Shown: in pieces, positions 52,921-61,970 of the stretch
How positions within the stretch are numbered: the first letter of the stretch is position 1
Layout of the letters: each line of letters begins with the position of its first letter
Origin: Skermania sp. ID1734
GTDB lineage: Bacteria > Actinomycetota > Actinomycetes > Mycobacteriales > Mycobacteriaceae
DNA length: 64,000 nucleotides
NCBI RefSeq assembly: GCF_007489285.1
Contig: NZ_VLIY01000012.1
Coordinates: 124,001 to 188,000 of the forward strand
Reading direction: 5' to 3'
The notes under the pieces: model-generated
Database searches by the model: none
Told to the model about the DNA's origin: nothing
What the model saw: only the letters and a program-made list of their open reading frames with translations
Position numbers and translations under genes: made by a program

Positions 52921-53022
52921 GCACGTCCTGCACTTAGTAGATGCGCGTCAGCCTACACGCAGCTGACGGTCGTCTCATCCACGATCAGGGTGAACTTCGG
53001 TCTACCCAGGTGTCATTCACGT

Positions 53023-53042
53023 GGACGATATCGCGATCGTCC
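53023..53042. promoter_or_regulatory. perfect inverted repeat before the 53-60 kb membrane gene block
   Basis: GGACGAT (53023-53029), ATCGCG, ATCGTCC (53036-53042): perfect 7-bp arms. It sits 46 bp before the first gene of the block and inside its putative promoter region. A second inverted repeat CGTCAGC/GCTGACG occurs at 52946-52968. It could be an operator for the block or for the divergent ANTAR gene. Confidence 0.4.
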
Positions 53043-53088
53043 GATTTCTGGAACGGTCAGCGGGTCGACAACGAGCCGAAGGGGCGCC

Positions 53089-53559
53089 ATGACGTATCCG
53101 CCGCCGTCGCCGTACGGCGATCAACCTTCTCCGTACGGAGAACAGCCGCATCCGCAGCAACGCCAAGGTCAGAACCAGTACGGACCTCAACCGCAGGCGT
53201 CCCAGCCGTATGCGCCGCAACCGTACGTCCAGCAGCCGTATCGGCAACAGGGCTACGGGCAACAGGGCTACGGGCAACAGGGCTACGGCCAGCAGCCGTA
53301 CGGCCAGCCGGTCGGCTCTGCGCCCGACAACAACATGGTGTGGGCGATCTTGGCTACGATCTTTTGCTGTCTCCCGCTTGGCATCGTCTCAATCGTCAAG
53401 TCGTCCCAAGTAAACAGTCTGTGGGCGCAAGGGCGCAGCGGCGAGGCGATGCAGGCCGCTGAAGATGCGAAGAAATTTGCGCTCTGGTCATTGATTGCTG
53501 GATTGGTTGGAACCGTTGCCTGGGTCATATTTTGGATCGCGATGGTTGCGAACGCGTGA
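53089..53559 (+). CDS. CD225/dispanin-like membrane protein with Tyr/Gln-rich tail
   Basis: This 156-aa protein has a low-complexity cytoplasmic N-terminus (residues 1-79, Pro/Tyr/Gln-rich, with GYGQQ repeats) and two membrane segments (83-103 and 131-153). The stretch [35 protein letters not shown] is the CD225 (IFITM-like) domain. Bacterial members of this family occur widely in actinomycetes, mostly without known function. ATG 53089 has AAGGGG upstream. The stop overlaps the DUF2752 start as GTGA, so the genes are coupled. Confidence 0.88.
   Translation: MTYPPPSPYGDQPSPYGEQPHPQQRQGQNQYGPQPQASQPYAPQPYVQQPYRQQGYGQQGYGQQGYGQQPYGQPVGSAPDNNMVWAILATIFCCLPLGIVSIVKSSQVNSLWAQGRSGEAMQAAEDAKKFALWSLIAGLVGTVAWVIFWIAMVANA
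53251..53295 (+). repeat. 15-bp tandem repeat encoding Gly-Tyr-Gly-Gln-Gln
   Basis: Three consecutive 15-bp units, GGCTACGGGCAACAG at 53251-53265 and 53266-53280 and a third, GGCTACGGCCAGCAG, at 53281-53295, encode [15 protein letters not shown] in the tail of the CD225 protein. The pattern suggests expansion by slippage and thus length variation between strains. Confidence 0.9.
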
Positions 53560-53993
53560 CTATCGACAGACCAGCATCGACGGAGCATGGAGCCAGTCCA
53601 CTGTTGGCACCAGTCGGCGTTCTGGCGGGGGTCGCGGCGCTGTGCCTATTTGTCAATTGGGCCGATCCTGCTACTCCAGGTGGCCCGGTCCCCATCTGCC
53701 CGACCAAGGCATTACTGGGGATCGACTGCCCCGGTTGCGGAAGCATGCGAATGGTCTATGCACTTTGCCATGGCGACGTGACGGGCGCTGTGCGCTACAA
53801 CGCTCTCGGACTCGTCGCATTCATTGCGCTCGCGGCGACGTTTGTGCAATGGACTATCGGTCTAATGAGTGGTCGCTCAACTCGATACTGGCACCAAACA
53901 GACTTGGCGCCGAAGATCACGCTCATCGCAGTAATCGTGTGGTTCGTCGTGCGGAATATCCCGTGGGGGCCATTTCGCGAATTGCGTGTATAA
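53556..53993 (+). CDS. DUF2752 membrane protein
   Basis: This 145-aa protein has three membrane segments and the DUF2752 signature [40 protein letters not shown], with Cys in [15 protein letters not shown] that might bind metal or heme. DUF2752 commonly follows CD225 genes in actinomycetes. GTG 53556 overlaps the CD225 stop by 4 bp. Its function is unknown. Confidence 0.88.
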   Translation: MTIDRPASTEHGASPLLAPVGVLAGVAALCLFVNWADPATPGGPVPICPTKALLGIDCPGCGSMRMVYALCHGDVTGAVRYNALGLVAFIALAATFVQWTIGLMSGRSTRYWHQTDLAPKITLIAVIVWFVVRNIPWGPFRELRV

Positions 53994-54101
53994 ACGCAGG
54001 GCCTGTCGTTCGTTCAAATGACGGTAGCGCGGGATGAAGTTTTCGATGCGGCGTATGGCAATATGCCGCTACAAATTGGCGAATAGGCGGAGGAGCCGGC
54101 A

Positions 54102-55925
54102 ATGCATCCTGGTAGCGAAAATGGTGGTTACCAAGTCGGATACCCACAGGCGCCAGCGGCGCAGGCATACTCTGCGCCGCCACCCTCGGCGCCACCGGGT
54201 TATTTCGGTTCGCAGTATGTCCCTGGCGCGCCGATGGCGAGCGCGCCGAAGCGGTCACTTTTTGCCGGCATCGCGGTTTCCGACTACGTCCGGGACGGGA
54301 TCGCGGCCCTGTTGCTGTTCATCGCCATGTTTCTTCCGTGGAACAGTGAGTTCAGTTTCACCGGAGGCGGTTTCGCGGGACTGATCCTGCTGGTGATTCT
54401 GCTGACACTGCTGTCGATAGCGTCGCTTGCCCTGCCGTATGTCGCCCGACTCGGCATGCTCGGCCCCAATTGGCATGTCGCGCAGGTCAGGATGATCCGA
54501 CTACTCGTCAACCTCCCGTACGCGTTGATGATCATCGGCTTCCTGTTGTGGGACGTGGTCGCGTCGTTGTGGGTGTTCAGCAACGCAGACGCCGGTCCCG
54601 GCATCGGGTCCGCCATGATTTTCGGTGCTGCCGGTGTCGTGCTTGCGGCGCAGCCGCGTGCGAGCGAGATCGAGGCTTCTTCCATGATTCCGGCGCGGTG
54701 GTCCGCAGGCGTACGGGGGCTCGCCATTGCGGCGCTAGCCTTGACCGTTATTTCCGCGCTCCTCGACCTCGTTGCGATCCTCACTACTGCACATCAGCAT
54801 GATGCGGAAACCAGTGACACATTGCGCATCTTGGTTCTGGCGCTGTTGCTCGTTGCCAGTTCGATCGCCATCGTCACCGTCGTCGTTCTCGGTGTGATCC
54901 GCGGACTCGCTTCTGCGCGAATCGCTTTGATGGGCGTGGCTCTTGCGTTTGTGGTGGCGTCGTTCTTCTCGGCCTTCATCGTGGAGGTCAGGTTCGACTT
55001 CTTCCTCGCCAGCCCGGCCTACATGGGCGCGGTGTTGCTGGTCGCCGCTGGAGTGGCGGCCACGACTCCGGGTCAGGTGTTCAACGATTACGGTTCAACG
55101 CATCCCGGCTATACGTGGCTGCGGGCAGCACGGGGCCTGCTGCTCCTCATGGCTGTCTGGAACTTCGCAGACGCAATCGTGTCGATTGGCCGTGCGATCG
55201 TTGTCGCGACTTACAGCAACGAATATGGAACACCGCCACTAGGCGTAGGTGCGAGTGCGGCCTTGGCAGTCTTCTCACTGCTCTCCGGGGCGCTGTCCAC
55301 CGTGGGAACCATGATGGTGAGGCCGCGTCAGGGCGCCACTGATCCGCGGCCCGCGCGGGAAATGATTCTCGGCATCTGCCTGGGACTGTTCGTCCTGACT
55401 GTTGCCCGGCTCATTGCGCTTAGTGTGATGGGCGGTGCGGCCGCACTTTTCACTCGTGAGTTGGTATTGCCGATTCTCCCGATACTCGTTGCTGTCGGAA
55501 TTCTCGCAGCGAAGCCGGTCCGCAGTCTTTACCAGGGCGTTCCACTCTTCGCGATGGCAACGGGTGGTACGGCCAGTGCGATGCAGGCCGGCGCTATGCC
55601 GACATCGGCTCAGCCCCAGATGGCCCAGCCAACACACGCGTTTTCGCGACCGCAATCTGGACCATTCATCTCGACCACGCCGCCGCCGGCCGTGCCCACT
55701 CCCGCCACGTCGGTGGCGAGTTCGGCGACAACCGACGCGGACGCGCTCGCGGCCGCGAATCCACAAACCCCACAGGCCGAACTCGCGCGCCTTGCGCAGG
55801 CACGTCCCGATCTGCGTCCGGCCATAGCGGCCAATCCGAACACCTATCCGGAGTTGATCGGATGGCTGCAGGCGCTCGGTGATCCGGCAGTGAACAGCGC
55901 GCTCGCTCAGCGCCTGTACGGGTAG
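54102..55925 (+). CDS. multi-spanning membrane protein (DUF7937-like) with C-terminal LRV repeat
   Basis: This 607-aa protein has a Pro/Ala/Tyr-rich N-terminal cytoplasmic tail (1-48), about ten to twelve membrane segments (52-500) and a Pro/Ser-rich linker leading to a C-terminal variant leucine-rich repeat (LRV)-like region (about 544-607: AELARLAQARPDLRPAIAANPNTYPELIGWLQALGDPAV). The core resembles DUF7937. GGAGGAG precedes the ATG by 6-7 nt. No transporter signature was recognised. The LRV tail may bind a cytoplasmic partner (inference). Confidence 0.82.
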   Translation: MHPGSENGGYQVGYPQAPAAQAYSAPPPSAPPGYFGSQYVPGAPMASAPKRSLFAGIAVSDYVRDGIAALLLFIAMFLPWNSEFSFTGGGFAGLILLVILLTLLSIASLALPYVARLGMLGPNWHVAQVRMIRLLVNLPYALMIIGFLLWDVVASLWVFSNADAGPGIGSAMIFGAAGVVLAAQPRASEIEASSMIPARWSAGVRGLAIAALALTVISALLDLVAILTTAHQHDAETSDTLRILVLALLLVASSIAIVTVVVLGVIRGLASARIALMGVALAFVVASFFSAFIVEVRFDFFLASPAYMGAVLLVAAGVAATTPGQVFNDYGSTHPGYTWLRAARGLLLLMAVWNFADAIVSIGRAIVVATYSNEYGTPPLGVGASAALAVFSLLSGALSTVGTMMVRPRQGATDPRPAREMILGICLGLFVLTVARLIALSVMGGAAALFTRELVLPILPILVAVGILAAKPVRSLYQGVPLFAMATGGTASAMQAGAMPTSAQPQMAQPTHAFSRPQSGPFISTTPPPAVPTPATSVASSATTDADALAAANPQTPQAELARLAQARPDLRPAIAANPNTYPELIGWLQALGDPAVNSALAQRLYG

Positions 55926-55966
55926 GCAGGTCTGCTATCGACGTAAACGACATTCCGGCCGTCGGC

Positions 55967-56761
55967 GTGGCGGTTCTGGGCGCCATATACCTGAGCGTCA
56001 TTGCTTGGTTCACCTACGGTCGTGCGGGTCGCGACTCGACGGCTCTGGCGGATATGCCACTGGTGGTGCGTGGGATCGGTAAGTCCCTCACCGGCCGACG
56101 TGTGGTTCACGATGTGTCGTTCGACGTCCGACCCGGAGAGATTCTCGGGCTGCTCGGACCGAACGGTGCCGGAAAGACGACGCTGCTGCGATTGATCACT
56201 GGCCTCGCCGAACCGGATTGCGGCAGCGCGGCACTGTTCGGTCAGAACGTTAAGGCAGGCGCGGCCGCGCTCTCGCACGTGGGAGTTTGCATCGAGGCGC
56301 CAGGCGTCCAGCCGCATTTGACCGGCTGGGAGAGCCTGCGCAGTCTATGGTCGGTGACCGGCAGACCCGAGTCGGAATCGTGCATCGAGATTGTCGCCGA
56401 ACTGTCCGGTCTAGGTGAAGCCCTGCGGCGACGTGTGTCGGGGTACAGCCTCGGCATGCGTCATCGCCTCGGACTTGCCCAAGCGATGCTCGGATTACCG
56501 AGGCTGCTGATTCTCGACGAGCCGACACACGGCCTCGATCCCGGACAAATCCGATTCTTGCGCAACGTTTTACAGTCCTACGCCGCGAGCGGTCGGGCAG
56601 TACTCATGGCTTCACATCATCTCGAGGAGGTGGAGCAGATGTGCACCGGGGTAGTCCTGTTGAATCGTGGGTCGGTGGTGCACCGAGGATCGGTTGTGGA
56701 GTTGCGGGCATCCGGAATTCGCTTGGCGGACATGTATTTCGAGGCCGTCGGTGATGAGTGA
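55967..56761 (+). CDS. ABC-2 type transporter ATP-binding protein
   Basis: This 264-aa ATPase has Walker [16 protein letters not shown] signature [17 protein letters not shown], Walker B LLILDEP and H-loop ASHHLEE. From GTG 55967 it has an extra hydrophobic segment ([17 protein letters not shown]) before the ABC domain, which normally begins near ATG 56054. Neither start has a good ribosome-binding site. The gene overlaps the permease gene by 8 bp and forms a bipartite exporter with it. Export of a lipid or peptide is the usual role. Confidence 0.9.
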   Translation: MAVLGAIYLSVIAWFTYGRAGRDSTALADMPLVVRGIGKSLTGRRVVHDVSFDVRPGEILGLLGPNGAGKTTLLRLITGLAEPDCGSAALFGQNVKAGAAALSHVGVCIEAPGVQPHLTGWESLRSLWSVTGRPESESCIEIVAELSGLGEALRRRVSGYSLGMRHRLGLAQAMLGLPRLLILDEPTHGLDPGQIRFLRNVLQSYAASGRAVLMASHHLEEVEQMCTGVVLLNRGSVVHRGSVVELRASGIRLADMYFEAVGDE

Positions 56762-57632
56762 ACATCCTGTGAACCTTGTGCCTACGGCGCTCGGCATCCC
56801 CGAACTACCCGTGGCCGCGGAATTGAAAGTTCGGGTGGAAGTAGGTCGCCAGCTGCGTCGGCCGATCGTTCGCGCCGTCCTCGTGGCAATGGCGATTCTA
56901 CCGCTTTTGCTTTCCGGAGCGGTGCACGCGGGTGGTGCGCGCGGGGTCGGCGCGAGCGCGGGGATTTTTGCGGCGGTGGCGACTGACAGCGCCGCGAACT
57001 TCATGGTCTTTGCGCTCGACTTGGGAACGCAGTACGGCATGGCCATCGTCGTCGCCTTGGTCTTCGGTGAGTCCATTGCCCGTGAAGCGCAATGGAACTA
57101 CCTGCGCGTGTTGCTCACCGTGCCGGTGTCACGCGGGCGTCTTCTGACGCGGAAACTGCTGGCTGCCGGGGTCGTGTGCTTGCTCGCGATGGCGACATAC
57201 GTTGCGATGTCAGCGGCCATCGGCGTGCTCTGTTACGGTCTGAAGCCGCTCATGCCGCCAAGCGGTACGCAAGTGCCCGAATCGCAAGAACTTTGGCGCC
57301 TCGCCGTGGCGCTGGGGTACTTGATCATCTATCTGGCGTGGATAGGTTCGTTGGGCATGTTCATGTCGGTAGTGGCGCAAGACAATCCGGTGATTGCGGC
57401 GGGCGGCACTGTGATCGTCGTGCTTTGCTCAACGATTTTCGGGGGGCTCCCGACTTTAGGGGGGATTCGTGCCGTGCTGCCGACCCGGAACTACGAAGCC
57501 TGGCTCGCGTTGACACGCACCGACATCGACTGGCTGGGAATGCAGTGGGGGGTGTTTCTGTCCTTGCTTTACGCAGGCATATTTCTCGCCCTTTCCTACG
57601 TACGTTTCTTGGTCAGCGACGTAAAAGGCTGA
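56754..57632 (+). CDS. ABC-2 type transporter permease
   Basis: This 292-aa protein has six predicted membrane segments in the ABC-2 layout, with a conserved block GESIAREAQWNYLRVLLTVPVSRGRLLTRKLLAAG between TM2 and TM3, where such permeases carry a similar E-x-x-x-G-T segment. Its start lies within the ATPase gene (8-bp overlap). It is the membrane partner of the ABC ATPase. Downstream there is a 94-bp gap that may contain a promoter (TATGAT, 57685-57690). Confidence 0.88.
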   Translation: MSEHPVNLVPTALGIPELPVAAELKVRVEVGRQLRRPIVRAVLVAMAILPLLLSGAVHAGGARGVGASAGIFAAVATDSAANFMVFALDLGTQYGMAIVVALVFGESIAREAQWNYLRVLLTVPVSRGRLLTRKLLAAGVVCLLAMATYVAMSAAIGVLCYGLKPLMPPSGTQVPESQELWRLAVALGYLIIYLAWIGSLGMFMSVVAQDNPVIAAGGTVIVVLCSTIFGGLPTLGGIRAVLPTRNYEAWLALTRTDIDWLGMQWGVFLSLLYAGIFLALSYVRFLVSDVKG

Positions 57633-57726
57633 CTGTCATTCAAGTAGCTGACATTCATTTCGCCCGTCACCGACCGCGAATTCTTATGATTACGGTCCGC
57701 ATGGTCGGATGTCAGAAGGGATCGCA

Positions 57727-59403
57727 GTGACTAACCCACCGCCCGGTTCCCCTTACGGACCGACCGAACAGCCGTACGGCTGGGGTGCGCCCCCGCCGCC
57801 TCCACCGCCCCCGCCGGAGGGCGGCTGGCAAACACAGCAACAGGGTTGGGCTCCCGCCGCAGCCGAGCAACTGTCACCGTCAGGCTTCGGCCCACCGCAC
57901 CGCAACCGCCGTCGATGGTGGTTTGTCGGTGCAGGAGTGTTCGTCGTCGTGCTACTGGTCGTCGGCGGAATCACGGCTTGGACCTTTCTGTCCGGCACCA
58001 GTGGCGCCAACTCGCCCGAGAACGCGGCATTAGATGCCCTATCGGCGGTGCAGTCCCGGGATCCGATCAAATTCGCCGACATCGTCGCTTCAGGCGAAAT
58101 GAACGGCTTGCAGGACTTGGTGAGGAGCACAAGCAATAAGGCCACCGAAGGCGGGTTCCAAGAGGGCGGGGATACGGGTGCCCTGCTGCAGGGATTGTCG
58201 ATAACCACTACTGACCTCCACACCACAACCGAGCAGATCCGCGACGACCTGGCGAAGGTCACCTTCACGAGCGGTTCAGTAGCGCTCTCGATCGACCCCA
58301 AACAGGCGAACCCTGGCATCCGCGACTTGATCAGCCCATCTGCCGAGGCGACGAACAGAACCCTGACCGTCGGCGATCTCACCGGAAAGTCGAAGCAAGG
58401 CGATGCGATTGCGCCGTTCGTCATGACAGTGAAGGTTGATGACCGTTGGTACATCAGCCCGCTGTACACGGCAGGGGAGTACGCCACCGAGGTGCTAGGC
58501 GTCCAGCGAGTTGACCATCCCAACCCGGACATCACCAAATACGACAACCCGGGGGCCGCCGCCAAGGGATTCACCGAGGCGGTGGCCAGCGTCGCCGGCA
58601 ATCACGACGTATCTCAGTTGGAGCAGATGGCGAGCCCGCAGGTCGCCATAGCCATCGCCACGTACCGCCCGGCGTTGAACAAGCTGTTCGACGGGGCGGA
58701 GTCGACCGTCAGCGTCGATGTCAACCGTGCCGACTTCAATTCGGATATCTCGGGGGACACAGCGAAGGTCACCGCCGATCAGGTCGCGTTGACAGTTAGC
58801 GACAACGATGAAAGAACCGACGTGCGCATCAGCGGTAATTGCATCGACACAACCAACTCCGAAGGTCACCGCGATCACGTCTGTGGAGGCGAGAGCGGGC
58901 CGGGTCTCCTGGACCCGTTCCGCTACGGTCCCCAGTTCCCGACTTCCCTGAGAGCGGTTCGCGACAGCAGCGGCTGGCACATCGATCCGGTCGGCACACT
59001 GCTCAGTTTTGAGATCAACGGCCTGAACGCAATGACCAAGGACCAGGTGACGTACCTGGTGGCGATGGCCGGTCCGCCGGCAAGCCTAGCCGCGTTCGCG
59101 CGGTCGGACGCACAGGCGACATTGAGCCAGGGGCACAGCGTGGAAGTGACTCTGAAGCCGCCGTTCCACTCAGCCTTGGGCCGCGAGCGTGGCGTCGCGA
59201 TCGTAGATCTGAAGGTGACATCCGGACAAGCGGTTCGCATCACCGACTCCTACTCTGACTACTCACCCGTCTATGTGATCGAGGGTGCAAGCACCGTGAC
59301 CAAGCTCTACAGCTCGGACCGATTCAGCCCCACGAAGACCGAAACGGTCAAGATCATCGAACTCGGTAGAGCCGGTAGGACAGTTAAGGTGTCCGCCGAA
59401 TGA
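57727..59403 (+). CDS. single-pass membrane protein with Pro-rich tail and large outer domain
   Basis: This 558-aa protein has a cytoplasmic N-terminus rich in Pro, Gly and Gln (1-60, with a nine-Pro run near 23-31), one transmembrane helix (64-88) and a large extracytoplasmic domain of about 470 residues. The domain has a repeated NTF2-like arrangement (ENAALDALSAVQSRDPIKFADIVASGEM and NPGAAAKGFTEAVASVAGNHDVSQLEQMASP). GTG 57727 has AAGGGA upstream; ATG 57709 would add six residues. No enzymatic motif was found. It overlaps the following gene by 4 bp. Confidence 0.75.
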   Translation: MTNPPPGSPYGPTEQPYGWGAPPPPPPPPPEGGWQTQQQGWAPAAAEQLSPSGFGPPHRNRRRWWFVGAGVFVVVLLVVGGITAWTFLSGTSGANSPENAALDALSAVQSRDPIKFADIVASGEMNGLQDLVRSTSNKATEGGFQEGGDTGALLQGLSITTTDLHTTTEQIRDDLAKVTFTSGSVALSIDPKQANPGIRDLISPSAEATNRTLTVGDLTGKSKQGDAIAPFVMTVKVDDRWYISPLYTAGEYATEVLGVQRVDHPNPDITKYDNPGAAAKGFTEAVASVAGNHDVSQLEQMASPQVAIAIATYRPALNKLFDGAESTVSVDVNRADFNSDISGDTAKVTADQVALTVSDNDERTDVRISGNCIDTTNSEGHRDHVCGGESGPGLLDPFRYGPQFPTSLRAVRDSSGWHIDPVGTLLSFEINGLNAMTKDQVTYLVAMAGPPASLAAFARSDAQATLSQGHSVEVTLKPPFHSALGRERGVAIVDLKVTSGQAVRITDSYSDYSPVYVIEGASTVTKLYSSDRFSPTKTETVKIIELGRAGRTVKVSAE

Positions 59404-60017
59404 CCACGCCACCCCCGCCCCCGCCTGGCCAGTTTTATTACCAACCCTTCGCGCCTCGAAAAACAAACGGGCTTGCCATCGCGGCGCTCGTTTGCTCGTT
59501 GTTCTTCGCGCCCCTCGGTATTCTCTTCGGGCACATTTCGTTGTCGCAGATCAAGCGGACAGGCGACGAGGGGCGTGGGCTCGCGATAGCCGGGCTGGTG
59601 ATCGGCTACATCTTCACCGTTGTCGGTGTCGTGGTGACCGTCGTGGTCGTGGCCTCAGTGGTCAGTTTTATGCATGCTGTCGACGATCAGGCCAATGCCG
59701 CATATGACACGTCGTCATACCCGACCTACTCCACCACCGAGGATGTGCCCAGTACGGACTATTCGACGCCGGACCCAAGCGACGACACCGCCAGCGTGAT
59801 CCGGCAAGCGCAGGTTGGTAGTTGTATTCATCGGGTGACTGGGGCCACGAACAGCGACGGCACCAGTTCAGTAACTGTCACGCCAGCCACGTGCGGTTCT
59901 AACTACGCGACAGACCGCGTCACGAAGCGGACGAACAGTATCTATGACTGCGACGGCAATTGGGTGCGTACCGGAGGTTCGACATCTGACACCGTGCTCT
60001 GCCTCGAAAAGGAGTGA
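59400..60017 (+). CDS. DUF4190 membrane protein with Cys-containing outer domain
   Basis: This 205-aa protein has a Pro-rich start (1-20), two membrane helices (about 24-46 and 58-82) of DUF4190 type (NGLAIAALVCSLFF, PLGILFGHISLSQIKRTGDEGRGLAIAGLVIGY), a Ser/Thr/Asp-rich linker, and a C-terminal exported domain of about 75 residues with four Cys (VGSCIHRVTG, TPATCGSNY, IYDCDGNW, TVLCLEKE), probably two disulfides. Similar domains occur in mycobacterial LppU-like lipoproteins. ATGA overlap with the upstream gene. Role unknown. Confidence 0.85.
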   Translation: MTTPPPPPPGQFYYQPFAPRKTNGLAIAALVCSLFFAPLGILFGHISLSQIKRTGDEGRGLAIAGLVIGYIFTVVGVVVTVVVVASVVSFMHAVDDQANAAYDTSSYPTYSTTEDVPSTDYSTPDPSDDTASVIRQAQVGSCIHRVTGATNSDGTSSVTVTPATCGSNYATDRVTKRTNSIYDCDGNWVRTGGSTSDTVLCLEKE

Positions 60018-61922
60018 TCACTCCCGCCCTCGCCCGATCGTCTCCGCCAATGTCTCCAGGACCGCCGGATCTTCGATCGTCGACGGCGTGCTGAACTCCT
60101 CACCCGCCACGATCTGCCGCATTGTCTTGCGCAGGATCTTGCCTGACCGGGTCTTTGGCAGGGCAGCGACAACTGTCACCTCCTGCAGCGAGGCCACGGC
60201 GCCGATCTCGCTGCGCACCTTCTGCACCAGTTCGCCGCGCAACTCGTCGGGCGTGATGTCGGCGCCCGCTTTCAGCACCACGTATCCGCTCGGGCGCTGG
60301 CCCTTGAGTTCGTCGTGCACACCGATCACGGCGCACTCGGCCACCGCGGGATGCCCAGCCAGCACCGCCTCGATGCCCCCCGTCGACAGGCGGTGCCCCG
60401 CGACGTTGATGACGTCGTCGCTGCGGCCGAGCACGTACACGTACCCCTCGGCGTCGATGTACCCCGAATCGCCGGTGAGGTAATACCCGTCGTAGGCCGA
60501 CAGGTAGGAACGCACATATCGGTCGTCGTCGTGCCACAGCGTGGTCAGCGTTCCGGGTGGAAGGGGTAGCGCCAACACGATGTTGCCTTCCTCGCCGGTG
60601 GGCGCGGGAACCCCTTGATCATCGAGAACGAGCAGCCGGTAGCCGGGGACCGGCACCGACGGTGAACCGGGCTTGATCGGGAGGTGCTCGATCCCGCGCG
60701 GGTTGGCGCACACCGGCCAACCGGTCTCGGTCTGCCACCAGTGGTCGATCACCGGCCGGTGCAGCACCGAGGAGATCCAGTCGTACGTGTTCGGATCGAG
60801 GCGCTCACCGGCGACGAAAAGGTTGTCCAGAGTGGAGATGTCGTACTTGTCGAGTTCTGTCGATTCGGGGTCGACCTTGCGGATCGCCCGCAACGCAGTC
60901 GGCGCCGTGAACAGTGCCTGCACGCCGTGGTCGTTGATGACTCGCCAGAACGCGCCGGCGTCCGGGGTGCCCACGGGTTTGCCCTCGTACAGCACGGTCG
61001 TCGCACCGACCAGTAACGGGCCGTAGACGATGTAGGAGTGGCCCACCACCCAGCCGACATCGGACGCGGTCCACATGACCTGGCCTGGACCGATGTCGTA
61101 GATGTGGCGCATCGACCACTCCAGCGCGACGGCGTGGCCGCCGTTGTCGCGGACCACGCCCTTGGGCTTGCCGGTGGTTCCCGACGTGTAGAGGATGTAG
61201 AGGGGGTCGGTGGCCGCCACCGGCACCGGATCCGCGGGTTCGGCTGCCGCAGTGAGCTCGTCCCAGTCCAGCCACGGAATGTCATGCCCCGCAAAGTCTT
61301 GCGCGGTACCCGGAATTTGTGGCCGGTTCTTGACAATCACCGCGGCGATACCTTGTGTGCCAGCAATTTCCAGCGCGCTGGCAACAATCGGCAGGTATTC
61401 GATGGTGCGACCAGGTTCCAAGCCGCCCGACGTGGTGATGACGAGTTTCGGTGCCGCGTCGGTGATCCGCGCCGCGAGCTCCTTGGCCGCGAAGCCGCCG
61501 AAAACCACCGAGTGAATCGCGCCGATGCGGGCGCAGGCGAGCATGGCGACGACGGCTTCCGGGATCATCGGCAGATAGATGACCACCCGGTCTCCGCGTG
61601 TGACACCTTGGGCAACAAGAACTCCCGCGAACCGGGCCACCCGCTCCTGCAACTCCGCATAGGTATAGGTGCGCTGCACCCCGGTCATCGCAGAGTCATA
61701 AATGAGCGCCGCCTGATCGCCGCGGCCGGCCGCGACGTGACGGTCCACCGCGTTGACGCAGGTGTTCAGTTGGCCGTCGGGGAACCATCGGTAGAAGGGC
61801 GCATTGGAATCATCGAGCGCGCGTCGCGGAGCGGAATCCCAGTCGATTGCGGCGGCAGCGCCCAGCCAAAACCGCTCGGGGTCATCCACGCTTGCGCGGT
61901 AGGTCTGCGAGTAGGTGGGCAT
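60018..61922 (-). CDS. prpE: propionyl-CoA synthetase-type acyl-CoA synthetase
   Basis: This 634-aa AMP-forming enzyme matches the PrpE/acetyl-CoA synthetase class. It has DPLYILYTSGTTGKPKGVVRDNGGHAVAL (P-loop), HWWQTETGWPVCANP, DVINVAGHRLSTGGIEAVLAGHPAVAECAVIGVHDELKGQ and the catalytic Lys near the end in LPKTRSGKILRKTMRQI. The DNGGHAVAL block favours propionate over acetate. ATG 61922 has a TAATGT -10 (61929-61934) 6 nt upstream, suggesting a leaderless mRNA. It is convergent with the DUF4190 gene and divergent from the aldo/keto reductase. Confidence 0.93.
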   Translation of the reverse strand: MPTYSQTYRASVDDPERFWLGAAAAIDWDSAPRRALDDSNAPFYRWFPDGQLNTCVNAVDRHVAAGRGDQAALIYDSAMTGVQRTYTYAELQERVARFAGVLVAQGVTRGDRVVIYLPMIPEAVVAMLACARIGAIHSVVFGGFAAKELAARITDAAPKLVITTSGGLEPGRTIEYLPIVASALEIAGTQGIAAVIVKNRPQIPGTAQDFAGHDIPWLDWDELTAAAEPADPVPVAATDPLYILYTSGTTGKPKGVVRDNGGHAVALEWSMRHIYDIGPGQVMWTASDVGWVVGHSYIVYGPLLVGATTVLYEGKPVGTPDAGAFWRVINDHGVQALFTAPTALRAIRKVDPESTELDKYDISTLDNLFVAGERLDPNTYDWISSVLHRPVIDHWWQTETGWPVCANPRGIEHLPIKPGSPSVPVPGYRLLVLDDQGVPAPTGEEGNIVLALPLPPGTLTTLWHDDDRYVRSYLSAYDGYYLTGDSGYIDAEGYVYVLGRSDDVINVAGHRLSTGGIEAVLAGHPAVAECAVIGVHDELKGQRPSGYVVLKAGADITPDELRGELVQKVRSEIGAVASLQEVTVVAALPKTRSGKILRKTMRQIVAGEEFSTPSTIEDPAVLETLAETIGRGRE

Positions 61923-61970
61923 CCATCCACATTACGGTGAGATTTCTGCGCGGCGGGTATTACTCGACCT

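Noticed and set aside
52946-52968. Inverted repeat CGTCAGC/GCTGACG between the ANTAR and CD225 genes as a terminator or ANTAR target
   Set aside because: 7-bp stem with a 9-nt loop but no U-tract and no paired hexaloop hairpin as ANTAR targets require; kept only as a mention.
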